Source of the DNA: Aliivibrio finisterrensis_A
Lineage (GTDB): Bacteria > Pseudomonadota > Gammaproteobacteria > Enterobacterales > Vibrionaceae
Direction: 5' to 3' (one strand)
Assembly (NCBI RefSeq): GCF_004167675.1
Contig: NZ_SEZQ01000008.1
DNA: 64,000 nt
Within the stretch, counting starts at the first letter, position 1. Every line of letters starts with the position of its first letter. The notes beneath the pieces are model-generated. The model had not been told where the DNA came from. It made no database searches and saw only the letters and a program-made list of their open reading frames with translations. The translations under genes were made by a program, and so were the position numbers. This document shows positions 8,183 to 16,899 of the stretch, piece after piece.

Positions 8183-9289
8183 ATGAAAACCAAAAAACTT
8201 ATTGTTGGCGCAGGTCTTAGTGGGTTATATACGGCATATCGACTTGAACAAATGGGAGAAGATTATTTATTGCTTGATGCAAGAGAGCGTATTGGTGGCC
8301 GTATTTTATCCTCATCTATTACTGGTTTAGAGTTACCAACCTCCCCCCTCAATACGGTAGATATGGGGCCTTCTTGGTTTTGGCCGCAAATGCACCCGCG
8401 CATCACTCAATTGATTGATGATTTAATGTTGCCTATTTTTCCACAGTACTCACAAGGTGCTTATTTATTAGAAAACCAGCCAAACAGCGCACCTATTCGT
8501 TATGAATCAGGGTTTGAGCAATCGCCAACGTCAATGAGAATTGCAGGGGGAATGCAATGCTTGGTAGATACCTTACTGGCCGCACTTCCAAGTCATAAAG
8601 TCCAATTTAATAGCAAAATAACCCATGTTGAATATCATGAGCATGGTCAAACTACCGTCACGATAAATCACAATAGTAAAATGGAAAGCATTGAAGCTGA
8701 ACAGGTCATTTTTGCACTGCCTTTGCGCTTATTAGCTGAAAGTATTTCTTTTACTCCAGCGTTACCTTATGAGTTAACACAGCGTTTTTCTGCAACCACC
8801 ACTTGGATGGCTGCACACGCAAAGTTCTTTGCTATCTATAAATCTCCTTTCTGGCGCAAAGAAGGGTTATCAGGCTCTGCAAGCAGCCGTGTTGGTCCTT
8901 TGGTTGAAATCCATGATGCAAGTACCTTTGATGGCGTTGGTGCTTTATTTGGCTTTGTCGGCATTGATGCTGCGACTCGGATAAAAGCAGGCGAAACTTT
9001 AATTAAACAAGCAGCAATAGAGCAACTGACAAGGATCTTTGGTGAGAAAGCGAACTCTCCTATTGATATAAAACTGTTAGATTGGAGCCAAGAAGCATTA
9101 ACGGCAACAGAAGCTGATCACCAAGCTCCTAGCGCTCACCCTCACTATGGATTACCGGCATCAGCAAAAGCGTTGAATAAATTTCATTGGTATTTTGCAG
9201 GAACAGAAGCCGCACGAGAAAATGGTGGCTATTTAGAAGGTGCATTAGAAGCGGCCGATGTGGTACTTGCAAGCCTCAGTGATAACTAA
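8183..9289 (+). CDS. FAD-dependent amine oxidase (monoamine-oxidase type)
   Basis: This is a 368-residue flavoprotein. The N-terminal dinucleotide-binding motif VGAGLSGLYTAYRLEQMG is followed by an acidic strand end and DARERIGGRI, the classic GxGxxG...E(x)6GG(R) signature of the MAO/protoporphyrinogen oxidase superfamily. The C-terminal FAD motif WYFAGTEAARENGGYLEGALEAA is also present. Such enzymes oxidise amines to aldehydes or imines with release of peroxide. At 368 residues it is shorter than typical MAO (about 450-500), so the substrate domain is compact. It forms an operon with the cupin gene (ribosome-binding site AGGAGACG). A bidirectional terminator follows. Confidence 0.85.
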   Translation: MKTKKLIVGAGLSGLYTAYRLEQMGEDYLLLDARERIGGRILSSSITGLELPTSPLNTVDMGPSWFWPQMHPRITQLIDDLMLPIFPQYSQGAYLLENQPNSAPIRYESGFEQSPTSMRIAGGMQCLVDTLLAALPSHKVQFNSKITHVEYHEHGQTTVTINHNSKMESIEAEQVIFALPLRLLAESISFTPALPYELTQRFSATTTWMAAHAKFFAIYKSPFWRKEGLSGSASSRVGPLVEIHDASTFDGVGALFGFVGIDAATRIKAGETLIKQAAIEQLTRIFGEKANSPIDIKLLDWSQEALTATEADHQAPSAHPHYGLPASAKALNKFHWYFAGTEAARENGGYLEGALEAADVVLASLSDN

Positions 9290-9296
9290 AAAATAA

Positions 9297-9332
9297 AAGG
9301 CCAAGTTATTTGATAACTTGGCCTTCTCTTAA
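9297..9332. terminator. Bidirectional terminator between the amine oxidase and pepE genes
   Basis: A perfect 13-base stem (AAGGCCAAGTTAT / ATAACTTGGCCTT) with a TTG loop lies between two convergent genes. A-rich and T-rich flanks allow use on both strands. Confidence 0.88.
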
Positions 9333-9356
9333 TTTATCACTCTATAAGCTCATTGC

Positions 9357-10094
9357 TTAGCAGCTGTGTTCCATTAAGAACTGTACATCGTCTTCAGCAG
9401 TATAATAAACAGGGTCTTTACCGTGAGAGAACAACTTAAGTGGTTTCTCATTGGCTGTATGGTAGCTCAACTTACCATCAAGAACATGCAACCATGTGCC
9501 TTCAGGGATCCCTACCACTGGCTCATGTTTATTCACTTCTAAAAACTCTTGAATGCGCTCATCACGCGTTTCACCAAAATGCCCTTCAACTGATGCTTCT
9601 AGATAATGCGGATTAATTTGGAATGGTACTAGATTCAATGAAGGCAGAATTGCACCCGTAATAATAGGCATATCATTGGTGGTACGAATGGTTGGACAAC
9701 CGATGTTCGTACCAGCACTCCAACCTATATATGGAACTCCATTATCTAATACCGCTTTACGAATAGGACCAACCAAGCCTAAATCATGCAATGTTTTATT
9801 TAACACCCAGGTATTACCGCCACTAACCAAAATACCATCCGCTTCTTGAATGGTTTTTACAGGATCTTCTGAGCGATGTAGACCGGTAACTTTACAATCT
9901 AACCCAAGATGATCAAAGGTTTGTTGCACCAAGGCCACACGATCATCATGGCTAGAGCGAATAACCGCATAAGGAATAAGCACCAGATTCTTGGCTTTTG
10001 TTCGCTGAATTTGCTCAACAATCGCTTCACTTGCAAATTCCATTACAAAATTGTTACCTGCAATCTTGCCATTACTTAATAATAAAACATCCAT
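9357..10094 (-). CDS. pepE: Peptidase E (alpha-aspartyl dipeptidase)
   Basis: This is a 245-residue cytoplasmic serine peptidase of family S51, which hydrolyses dipeptides with N-terminal aspartate. The nucleophile lies in GWSAGTN (Ser126). Family segments IPYA, GILVSGGNTWVLN, VPYIGWSAGTNIGCPTI and INPHYLE are all present. The length matches the family's usual 230-245 residues. The gene is monocistronic, with a 322-base divergent interval shared with the RIO kinase gene. Confidence 0.93.
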   Translation of the reverse strand: MDVLLLSNGKIAGNNFVMEFASEAIVEQIQRTKAKNLVLIPYAVIRSSHDDRVALVQQTFDHLGLDCKVTGLHRSEDPVKTIQEADGILVSGGNTWVLNKTLHDLGLVGPIRKAVLDNGVPYIGWSAGTNIGCPTIRTTNDMPIITGAILPSLNLVPFQINPHYLEASVEGHFGETRDERIQEFLEVNKHEPVVGIPEGTWLHVLDGKLSYHTANEKPLKLFSHGKDPVYYTAEDDVQFLMEHSC

Positions 10095-10416
10095 CTTCTT
10101 ACTGCCTTATGTCTATTTAACACATCGTTATAGCTCTCTTCTCTTATTTTAAAGAAAATTAAGCTATGTGATGACGAAAGAGATAAAAACATATCAGAAA
10201 TGATTGGCTAAAAACTTGTGTTAGATCGAATCTATAGTCTATAAATTATGGCAAAACAAAAAGAAATCACAGCATGATCACAAACAAGACAGAAAATAAC
10301 TGATCATCAAAACTTGTGACCAAGGAAAATATAGGCATAATGCCCTACATAAATTAATACACAGCTCAAAAAAACGTCACTCTTTACGACGTCTATCTAC
10401 GCTCATATGAGGTGCA
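10095..10416. promoter_or_regulatory. Divergent intergenic region, pepE / RIO kinase
   Basis: There is no gene in these 322 AT-rich bases. A plausible sigma-70 promoter for the kinase gene is TTGTGA at about 10313 and TAATGC at about 10337 with 18-base spacing. A small inverted repeat (ACGTC / GACGT) occurs in the predicted leader near 10375-10393. GAGGTG supplies the kinase ribosome-binding site. No CRP-type full palindrome was found, only half-sites. Confidence 0.45.
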
Positions 10417-11274
10417 ATGAAAATACCAAACAGATTACTACCATTAGTTGAAGATGGTTTAATAGATGAAGTTCTAACCCAATTAATGAGCGGTAAAGAA
10501 GCCTCGGTCTACATTGTACGTAGTGGCGATAATATTCAGTGTGCCAAAGTTTACAAAGAGATCGAACAACGTAGCTTTAAACAAGCGGTAGCGTATCGTG
10601 AGGGGCGAAAAGTAAAAAATAGTCGTCGTGCCCGTGCGATGGAAAAAGGCTCTAAATTTGGCCGTGACGAACAAGAGAAAGTATGGCAAAACGCAGAGAT
10701 TGATGCGTTATATAAGCTCTCAGAAGCTGATGTTCGTGTACCAACACCTTATGGTTGCTTTGATGGTGTATTACTCATGGAGTTGGTTACCGATGATGAG
10801 GGCTCTGTCGCACCTCGTTTAAATGACGTAACTTTAACCAAAGAACAAGCAATGCGAGATCATGATTTAATGATCCAATATGTCACTCGTATGCTGTGTG
10901 CAGGTATTGTGCATGGTGATTTATCTGAATTTAACGTATTAGTCGATCATCTCGGCCCTGTAATTATCGATTTACCTCAAGCGGTAGATGCTTCGGCAAA
11001 TAACAATGCAAAATGGATGCTTGAGCGTGACGTAAACAACATGACTACTTATTACGGTCAATACGCTCCAGAACTGCTTGGTTCTGAATACGCAAAAGAA
11101 ATGTGGGCACTGTATGAAAGTGGTGAATTAACACCAAATTCAAAGCTTACTGGCGTATTTATTGATGATGGCAAAGATGCCGATGTTGATGGCTTAATGG
11201 CTGAAATCAATGCCGTAATGGAAGAAGCTCGATTACGAAAAGAACGCCAACTTGAAGACCAAGAATTGGATTAA
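10417..11274 (+). CDS. RIO-type serine protein kinase
   Basis: This is a 285-residue RIO1-like atypical protein kinase. The ATP-binding N-lobe has GKEASVYIV and CAKVYK (catalytic lysine). The catalytic loop is IVHGDLSEFNVLV, containing the HGDLSxxN pattern, and the metal-binding aspartate is in PVIIDLPQAV. It matches the family's IDxPQAV motif. Bacterial RIO kinases are widespread in gamma-proteobacteria, but their substrates are mostly unknown; in eukaryotes and archaea the family acts in ribosome maturation. The tail is strongly charged (EEARLRKERQLEDQELD). The gene stands alone with its own promoter region. Confidence 0.9.
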   Translation: MKIPNRLLPLVEDGLIDEVLTQLMSGKEASVYIVRSGDNIQCAKVYKEIEQRSFKQAVAYREGRKVKNSRRARAMEKGSKFGRDEQEKVWQNAEIDALYKLSEADVRVPTPYGCFDGVLLMELVTDDEGSVAPRLNDVTLTKEQAMRDHDLMIQYVTRMLCAGIVHGDLSEFNVLVDHLGPVIIDLPQAVDASANNNAKWMLERDVNNMTTYYGQYAPELLGSEYAKEMWALYESGELTPNSKLTGVFIDDGKDADVDGLMAEINAVMEEARLRKERQLEDQELD

Positions 11275-11324
11275 TCCATACTTTATCGAACATTATAGAA
11301 GTAGATAACGGACTATCTACTTTC

Positions 11325-11966
11325 TCATGCCACCTCTTCCTCTGATTTCTCTTCCTTTTTAAATTTATGATTCTCAATAAAGTAATCCACTTGATTTGCT
11401 GTTTCTGTCGCATAAAGCAAACTCGTGTGGGAGTAGTTTAAACATAAGTGGTCAGTCAACTCTGGAAGTAAAGTTTCTTGAACCGTCACTGTCCCATCTG
11501 AAGGTTGATGATCTCGAATCATTGGCGGACGTAAACCAATAGGTAATGTCCCAGCAATAGAACCAATAGGACAATTAGCTGTTAATTTAGCAACATCGAC
11601 CAATCCCTGTCTCTTCGAGCTTCCTAATATAAAACCCAATTTTTTACTTTGAAGTTCTTTAGCAATAGAAGCGCCTTGGAGCGGAGAGCCAATCGTAACA
11701 ATGGAATCTATTGGTGTATTAATATCTTGATGATAATTAGCAAAATGAACGGCTAAAATGCCACCTAAGCTATGTCCAAGAACGACATTTTTTTTAGATA
11801 CAGATAAACAGCTATGAATGCGCTTAAAAAGGACAATTTCATTAATACGAAGTGAATTATAGCTAATGACTTGTACCGTATGGCCTTTCTTTTTTAACCG
11901 GTCAGCAAGAGGTTTCATTACCACTCCATGCATATATAACCCATGCAATACCACTATATTCGCCAT
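11325..11966 (-). CDS. Alpha/beta-hydrolase (lipase-like)
   Basis: This is a 213-residue alpha/beta-hydrolase. The oxyanion-hole region is VVLHGLYMHG near the N-terminus, and the nucleophile elbow is GHSLGG (serine near residue 67). Further on are VTIGSPLQGAS and a late histidine in the NYSHTSLLY segment, so a Ser-His pair is visible. The aspartate is probably in RDHQPSDGTV. Similar proteins are annotated as triacylglycerol-lipase-like or PGAP1-like without defined substrates. No signal peptide is seen, so the location is cytosolic. The tail is charged (KFKKEEKSEEE). AGGAG precedes the start. Confidence 0.82.
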   Translation of the reverse strand: MANIVVLHGLYMHGVVMKPLADRLKKKGHTVQVISYNSLRINEIVLFKRIHSCLSVSKKNVVLGHSLGGILAVHFANYHQDINTPIDSIVTIGSPLQGASIAKELQSKKLGFILGSSKRQGLVDVAKLTANCPIGSIAGTLPIGLRPPMIRDHQPSDGTVTVQETLLPELTDHLCLNYSHTSLLYATETANQVDYFIENHKFKKEEKSEEEVA

Positions 11967-12099
11967 TACCTACTCCTAAAATTCACTCTTTATAAGACTA
12001 TATCAGGAGGAAATAGTTCTCATAGTCTATAAATATGATTTATTACAATTAACAATCAATCATACACATAAACTGTGATCATCAATGTATAGTTTATAT

Positions 12100-12987
12100 T
12101 TACTCTTTTTCTCGAGTGAACCACCAACATATCAGTGAGGCTAATGTCACCATTATAACCCCTTGCCAAAACTGCATGGTTAGCTCAATATCTAAAATCC
12201 ATGCAGAAAATAAGGTTGAAAAGATCGGAGTAAAATAAGAAAACGTCGCAAGCAATACCATGTTGCCGCCAATAATTCCGATATTCCATAAAGCATAACC
12301 ACTGCCCATCACTATACCAGCCAATAATAAATCGATTATTGCATCACTGGTCATAACAATCGACGCTTCATCACTAATTGTATATTTACCCCATAGCGAT
12401 ATAGCAGTGGCGATAAAAAACCAAGTAATTGCATTTTTACCATTAGCTAGCTTTTTCGTGACATTACAATAAATAGCCCAAAGAAATGCCCCCGTAAACG
12501 CCAATATATAACTAATAGGATTAGTCGCCGCATTATTCATTAGCTGAGAAACCGATAAACCGTCATCACCGCTTAATGTCCATGCGACACCAAAAAAGGA
12601 CAACAATATGGCAGGGTAAATCACCTTGCTAACCGGTTTATGACTTACAAGCACGGCAAAAAAAACCGTCAATGAAGGCCATAAATAATTAATAATACTC
12701 ATCTCAACCGCTTGATTTCGGCTGTTTGCCATCCCAAGCGCTAAAGATAAACACATTTCATAACTAACAAATAGGCCACCACCTATTAGTAAATAACGAG
12801 GTGAGAACAAACTCAGTTTTGGTAATCCAATAACAATAATTAAAAACAACGAGCTAACACTATATATCATCGCGGCACCGCCAATCGGCCCTAATTGCTC
12901 GGTAACATTACGAATTAACCCAACAATTAAACTCCATAACAAAATGGCAGCACACCCTGCTACGGTGTATTTATATGACGTATTCAA
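12100..12987 (-). CDS. yddG: Aromatic amino acid exporter YddG-like (DMT superfamily)
   Basis: This is a 295-residue inner-membrane transporter with ten predicted helices in two EamA repeats. The opening segment (CAAILLWSLIVGLIRNVTEQLGPIGGAA) and MSIINYLWPSLTVFFAV match the YddG branch of the drug/metabolite transporter superfamily. In E. coli YddG exports phenylalanine, tyrosine and tryptophan. The interior GIIGGNMVLLATFSYFTPIFSTLFSAWIL is the second-repeat signature. The gene is monocistronic and divergent to the chemoreceptor gene. Whether this copy exports aromatic amino acids is inferred from resemblance. Confidence 0.82.
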   Translation of the reverse strand: MNTSYKYTVAGCAAILLWSLIVGLIRNVTEQLGPIGGAAMIYSVSSLFLIIVIGLPKLSLFSPRYLLIGGGLFVSYEMCLSLALGMANSRNQAVEMSIINYLWPSLTVFFAVLVSHKPVSKVIYPAILLSFFGVAWTLSGDDGLSVSQLMNNAATNPISYILAFTGAFLWAIYCNVTKKLANGKNAITWFFIATAISLWGKYTISDEASIVMTSDAIIDLLLAGIVMGSGYALWNIGIIGGNMVLLATFSYFTPIFSTLFSAWILDIELTMQFWQGVIMVTLASLICWWFTREKE

Positions 12988-13066
12988 TTTAAGCGTTTCC
13001 TAACAATAAAAATCAGCGCTACTTTATCATTTAAAGAAGAAATTTTATTCATAATATAAATAAAAA

Positions 13067-13084
13067 TGGCACGGAGCATGCTTG
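13067..13084 (+). promoter_or_regulatory. Sigma-54-type (-24/-12) promoter of the chemoreceptor gene
   Basis: The sequence TGGCACGGAGCATGCT has the invariant GG at 13068-13069 and GC at 13080-13081 with exactly ten bases between them, as sigma-54 promoters require. TGGCACG is a full -24 match; -12 has ATGC in place of TTGC. The predicted start is near 13092, about 150 bases ahead of the coding start. Confidence 0.68.
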
Positions 13085-13240
13085 ATAAATTCAAAGATCA
13101 AAGACTTCTTTCATTCCTATTATTATCTTCAATGTAATATTTATGACATTATTTATTTCGGAACTTAAATTTATTATGACAAAGTTTGAATATCACTATT
13201 CACACAATCATCGTTACATAACTAAAAAGATGGAACTCGC

Positions 13241-15127
13241 ATGTTAAAAAATTTATCGCTTAAAAATAAATTAGCTATATCAGCTAGTGCTGCAATTATA
13301 CTCGGGGGAGTATTAGTTGAAGCCCTTTCATTTAATGCCTCTTTAGAACGCCTAGATACAGAAGTAACACAGCGCTTAAAAAGCACTACGGCATCGTATA
13401 ATCAATACGTTACCGACTGGGTTCTCTCGAAGGAACGCGCATTAACCTCATTGCCTCAAGAAGCAAATGCAGATGCTATCGTTGTTCACCTAAAACAAGT
13501 TCGAGACTCTGCAAAATTTGATAATGTCTTCCTTGCTTACCCAGACGGCTCTCAAGCCAATGCAAATGGCGTGATCCTTCCCTCTGGTAATGATGACCCA
13601 AGAAAATGGGGGTGGTACACAAATGCAGTTGCGGCTCCTTCAAAAGTATTTATGGACAACCCAACCGTTGCTGCAGCAACAGGGGCAAATGTTGTCTCTT
13701 TAGGTAAAGCATTAAACCTTCATGGTCAACAAGTCGTTCTTGGTGCAGATGTTGAGATCACCGATATACTAAACAGCATGGAAAAAGTCATTATTCCTGG
13801 TGAAGGGTTTATGTTTATTGCAAATAATAAAGGCAATATTTTTACTCATCCAAATACAAAGCTGCTGAATAAATCAGTCTCAACTTTAGGCTTAAATTTT
13901 TCAACAATCCAACAAGCAACAAATAGTCACTCTGACATCTCTATTGAATTAGATGGAGAGAAATACATTATGTATGCTCAAAAAATTGATGGTACGAGTT
14001 TAATTACCGTGAGCGTCATTAACTATGATTCGTTAGTTGCTCCTCTATTTGATGCGGTATCTGGCCAAATATTAGTAACCGCGATTGTTGTTATTATCTG
14101 TACGTTATTATTCAATCTACTCTGTAATATCTTATTCCGTCCATTAAATAATGTATCTCAAGCACTTGCACAAATTGCAAATGGTAGCGGTGATTTAACT
14201 CAACGAATCCATGTTGAAAATAAAGATGAAGTGGGGGAACTAGCGAATAACTTCAATACTTTTGTGGAAAGCTTACAACAGCTTATTCAGCATATTCGTC
14301 AGCAATCTCAACAATTAACAGAAGGCTCTGAACAAAGTACTAACCGTGCAAACAATTCAGTTAAAGAGCTTAATCTTCAACAACAAGAAATCACAATGGT
14401 TGCCACTGCAGTAACAGAAATGGCATCAGCCACTCGTGAAATAGCCTCTCATGCAGAGCAGACTGCGGAAGCAGCTCAAAACTCATCAAGCAGTACTCAA
14501 AAAGGCCATTCTCTTGTTATTGAAACAAAAGCATCAATCAATAATCTAGCAAATGAAGTGAATGAAGCAAGCATGGTAATCAGTGAGCTTCAACAGCACT
14601 CTCAAGAGATCAATACCGTATTGGCAACGATTCAAGGTATCGCTGAACAAACGAATTTATTAGCACTAAATGCCGCTATTGAAGCAGCACGAGCAGGAGA
14701 GCAAGGGCGCGGCTTTGCTGTTGTTGCCGATGAAGTTCGTGTGTTATCCCAACGCACTCACACTTCAACGGAAGAAATTAAATCAACGATTGATATCCTT
14801 CAACAAACAACAAGTCGTGCAGTTAACTTAATGCAAAGCAGCTCTGAGCTAGCAAATAGCTCTGTAGAAGATGCAGACAGAGCAACACTGGCACTAGAAG
14901 AGATTAGTTCATCAGTCACTTTAATCAGCGATATGGCGACTCAAATTGCGACCGCCGCTGAAGAACAAACGCACGTAACTGGCGAAATAACTCAAAATGT
15001 AACGTCAATTAAAGATGTGACCGATCTGCTTGTTATTGATTCAACAGACAGCTTAACTCAATCTAATTATCTTAAAGAACAAGCACTTGATTTAAGTGAA
15101 AAAGTAGCAACCTTTAAATTATCGTAA
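13241..15127 (+). CDS. Methyl-accepting chemotaxis protein, double-Cache type
   Basis: This is a 628-residue chemoreceptor. The first membrane helix is near residues 10-28. A periplasmic Cache-type ligand domain follows (FLAYPDGSQANANG, WGWYTNAVAA, GADVEITDIL). The second helix lies near residues 277-298 (VTAIVVIICTLLFNLL), then HAMP (about 300-350; GSGDLTQRI), and a long coiled-coil signalling domain. Its hairpin tip is EQTNLLALNAAIEAARAGEQGRG around residues 470-495, which docks CheW and CheA. There is no C-terminal CheR tether. Cache receptors of this kind often sense amino or organic acids. A sigma-54-type promoter lies upstream, and a hairpin downstream is shared with a small gene on the other strand. 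Confidence 0.93.
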   Translation: MLKNLSLKNKLAISASAAIILGGVLVEALSFNASLERLDTEVTQRLKSTTASYNQYVTDWVLSKERALTSLPQEANADAIVVHLKQVRDSAKFDNVFLAYPDGSQANANGVILPSGNDDPRKWGWYTNAVAAPSKVFMDNPTVAAATGANVVSLGKALNLHGQQVVLGADVEITDILNSMEKVIIPGEGFMFIANNKGNIFTHPNTKLLNKSVSTLGLNFSTIQQATNSHSDISIELDGEKYIMYAQKIDGTSLITVSVINYDSLVAPLFDAVSGQILVTAIVVIICTLLFNLLCNILFRPLNNVSQALAQIANGSGDLTQRIHVENKDEVGELANNFNTFVESLQQLIQHIRQQSQQLTEGSEQSTNRANNSVKELNLQQQEITMVATAVTEMASATREIASHAEQTAEAAQNSSSSTQKGHSLVIETKASINNLANEVNEASMVISELQQHSQEINTVLATIQGIAEQTNLLALNAAIEAARAGEQGRGFAVVADEVRVLSQRTHTSTEEIKSTIDILQQTTSRAVNLMQSSSELANSSVEDADRATLALEEISSSVTLISDMATQIATAAEEQTHVTGEITQNVTSIKDVTDLLVIDSTDSLTQSNYLKEQALDLSEKVATFKLS

Positions 15128-15141
15128 ACACACTAAATGAA

Positions 15142-15168
15142 AGAGGTGGTGATTAACTCACCACCTCT
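15142..15168. terminator. Hairpin terminator overlapping the 3' end of the small zinc-ribbon gene
   Basis: An 11-base perfect stem (AGAGGTGGTGA / TCACCACCTCT) with loop TTAAC is followed by a T-rich stretch on the plus strand. The same bases encode the last codons and the stop of the convergent 56-residue gene. Confidence 0.8.
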
Positions 15169-15323
15169 ACTGTTTTATGTTGAGGACCTAAATAAGTTCC
15201 TTCATCAATATAATACCGTAATGACTCTTCGCACTCTGGGCATTCAAAAATCTCATTAGGCTCAATGGCTTCGTCTTCAACCCACTCCCAACCAATATGT
15301 TCTTCACAACTTGGACAATCCAT
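15153..15323 (-). CDS. Small zinc-ribbon protein (56 residues)
   Basis: This gene was found by reading the minus strand by hand. It encodes 56 residues beginning MDCPSCEEHIGWEWVEDEA and containing a second pair in FECPECEESLRYYIDEG. The two CPxC pairs, 23 residues apart, form a typical rubredoxin-knuckle zinc ribbon. The protein is very acidic. The start is preceded by AATAGGAATAAAAA, giving a reasonable AGGA ribosome-binding site. Its last codons lie inside the hairpin that terminates the chemoreceptor gene. I do not know a function. Small ribbons of this sort may be protein-interaction or RNA-binding factors. Confidence 0.72.
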   Translation of the reverse strand: MDCPSCEEHIGWEWVEDEAIEPNEIFECPECEESLRYYIDEGTYLGPQHKTVEVVS

Positions 15324-15496
15324 TTTTTATTCCTATTAACTATTTTCGGCGAGTGTAAATAACCTAAAAACAAAAGTCATCATCTCACTGACGAAATAAA
15401 TCTCCTCCCCCCTCTTATCAAACAATAAATTATCAATTACTCTTAATCCAATAACCTTTTGTTATCTATTTTTAGTTTCATTTTTCTTGGTGATTT

Positions 15497-16390
15497 ATGC
15501 TTAATCCTCTTTGGCTCAATACGTTTTGCACTCTTGTTGATGTCGGCCACTTTACTCACACAGCTGAAAAACTTTTTATGACTCAACCAGGAGTCAGCCA
15601 ACACATTAAAAAATTAGAACTGGCGTGTGGGTACGATTTATTAAAGCGGGAAGGAAAAAGTGTCGAACTCACCGAGCAAGGTCATCTTGTATACAATTAT
15701 GCACACCAGCAGCAACGTGATGCAGCTAACCTAATTGAAGCGTTAAGTTTTGATGACCCATATAAGGGATTGTGTAAATTTGCTTGCTCAGGAGCTTTAG
15801 CTTTAGCTTTATCTCTGTACCCAGAATTCATCAACCTACAAAAGAATCATCCAGATTTAATAACTCACATGGAAGTTGCACCAAATAATAAAATATTAGA
15901 TGAGATCCAGCGAGGTCAAATTGACCTTGGAATTGTTACTCACAACCCAACACCGAGTTTATTTCGTAGCGAAGAACTAACCGAGGAGCCTCTTTGTTTA
16001 GTTCTGCCAAAGAGCGATCAAAACACGCTAATTACTCTCGATATATTAATGTCCCGAGGATTAATTAAACACCCAGACGCCGAGCATTATTTATCGTTAT
16101 ACTTCGATCATTGTAAAGATGAAGCCTTAGAAAAAGGAAATGCGAATGGATTCCCTATCGCAAGCTACATTAATCAATTAAGCCAAATATTATTGCCTAT
16201 CGCTCAAGGAATTGGTTTTACGGTATTGCCACAAAGTGCCATTGATGCCTTTCCTGACAAAGACAAATTATATATTCACACACCGACAGAGTTGGTTATG
16301 GAGCGCTTATTTTTGGTTCAAAAACGAAACAGAGAATTGCCAAAACGATATCAAACACTGATAAAAAAGATCAAAGAAATATTGATATAG
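15497..16390 (+). CDS. LysR-family transcriptional regulator
   Basis: This is a 297-residue LysR-type protein. The DNA-binding helices are LNTFCTLVDVGHFTHTAEKLFMTQPGVSQHIKKLE, shown here only as the visible N-terminal third, with a standard 60-residue winged HTH. The effector domain begins near residue 90 (CKFACSGALALALSLYP) and includes LGIVTHNPTPS and VLPQSAIDAF. Its neighbours are a small zinc-ribbon gene upstream (divergent) and a 28-codon gene downstream (convergent), so no metabolic partner is obvious. The target and inducer are unknown. Confidence 0.86.
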   Translation: MLNPLWLNTFCTLVDVGHFTHTAEKLFMTQPGVSQHIKKLELACGYDLLKREGKSVELTEQGHLVYNYAHQQQRDAANLIEALSFDDPYKGLCKFACSGALALALSLYPEFINLQKNHPDLITHMEVAPNNKILDEIQRGQIDLGIVTHNPTPSLFRSEELTEEPLCLVLPKSDQNTLITLDILMSRGLIKHPDAEHYLSLYFDHCKDEALEKGNANGFPIASYINQLSQILLPIAQGIGFTVLPQSAIDAFPDKDKLYIHTPTELVMERLFLVQKRNRELPKRYQTLIKKIKEILI

Positions 16391-16473
16391 AAGTGTTTAT
16401 TTTAAGTAGGTGTTCAGTGGGAATAAAGAAATTTTAATGTTCAAATTGAATAAACATAAAGCGCTAGAACCAA

Positions 16474-16500
16474 AAAACTCCTGACAGTCAGGAGTTTTCT
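16474..16500. terminator. Bidirectional terminator after the LysR gene
   Basis: An 11-base perfect stem (AAAACTCCTGA / TCAGGAGTTTT) with a CAG loop has A and T tracts on both sides. It can serve both the LysR gene and the small convergent gene at 16505-16591. Confidence 0.85.
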
Positions 16501-16504
16501 ATTT

Positions 16505-16591
16505 TTACCACTTTTTAGCCGTGTCTTTTGCAGTGTCTTTCCAATATTGAATTCGCGCACGTTGCAATTGGGCTTTTCTTGTTTTTTTCAT
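16505..16591 (-). CDS. Putative 28-residue basic small protein
   Basis: This is an open frame of 28 codons encoding a basic helical peptide beginning MKKTRKAQLQRARI and ending DTAKKW. The start has a strong ribosome-binding site (AAGGAAG, five bases before ATG), and a terminator begins right after the stop codon. Together these suggest a genuine short gene. There is no signal peptide or membrane segment. The Lys/Arg-rich amphipathic character would suit nucleic-acid or ribosome binding, but that is inference. Homology evidence could not be tested. Confidence 0.5.
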   Translation of the reverse strand: MKKTRKAQLQRARIQYWKDTAKDTAKKW

Positions 16592-16899
16592 AAGATACTT
16601 CCTTAAATCACTCGCTCATCTTTGAGCTGCTGTCATAATTCTTAATGACTTAATCAATCTATAGTAGAGTTGATCACTTTGCGAGGATCAAGATCACGAA
16701 TATTTAAACGTACTTCGTGTTTTTACTTATATTTTATGATCTACATAACAGTTTAGCGACTCTCATCACTAAACTGTACCTTATTAATTTTTTACTAAAA
16801 AAGAAACAACCATTTGAAATTGTTCTAATAATGACAAGTTGAAGGCATATAATCGAGCAGTTAAGCTTCAAGCTCTTCTATCAATAAATCATTCTCGCT
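16592..16899. other. Intergenic region with a 9-bp inverted repeat
   Basis: There is no gene between the 28-codon frame and the trpS stop codon. It contains an inverted repeat at 16748-16777 (ACAGTTTAG / CTAAACTGT, 12-base loop) without a T run on either strand, so it is not a standard terminator. I see no obvious trpS terminator. Confidence 0.4.

Noticed and set aside
15188..15373. 61-codon frame on the minus strand overlapping the zinc-ribbon gene
   Set aside because: No family resemblance and no good ribosome-binding site; it is another frame of the same bases that encode the CPxC protein at 15153-15323.
16748..16777. Inverted repeat as trpS terminator
   Set aside because: There is no T run on either strand and it lies more than 120 bases from the trpS stop codon.
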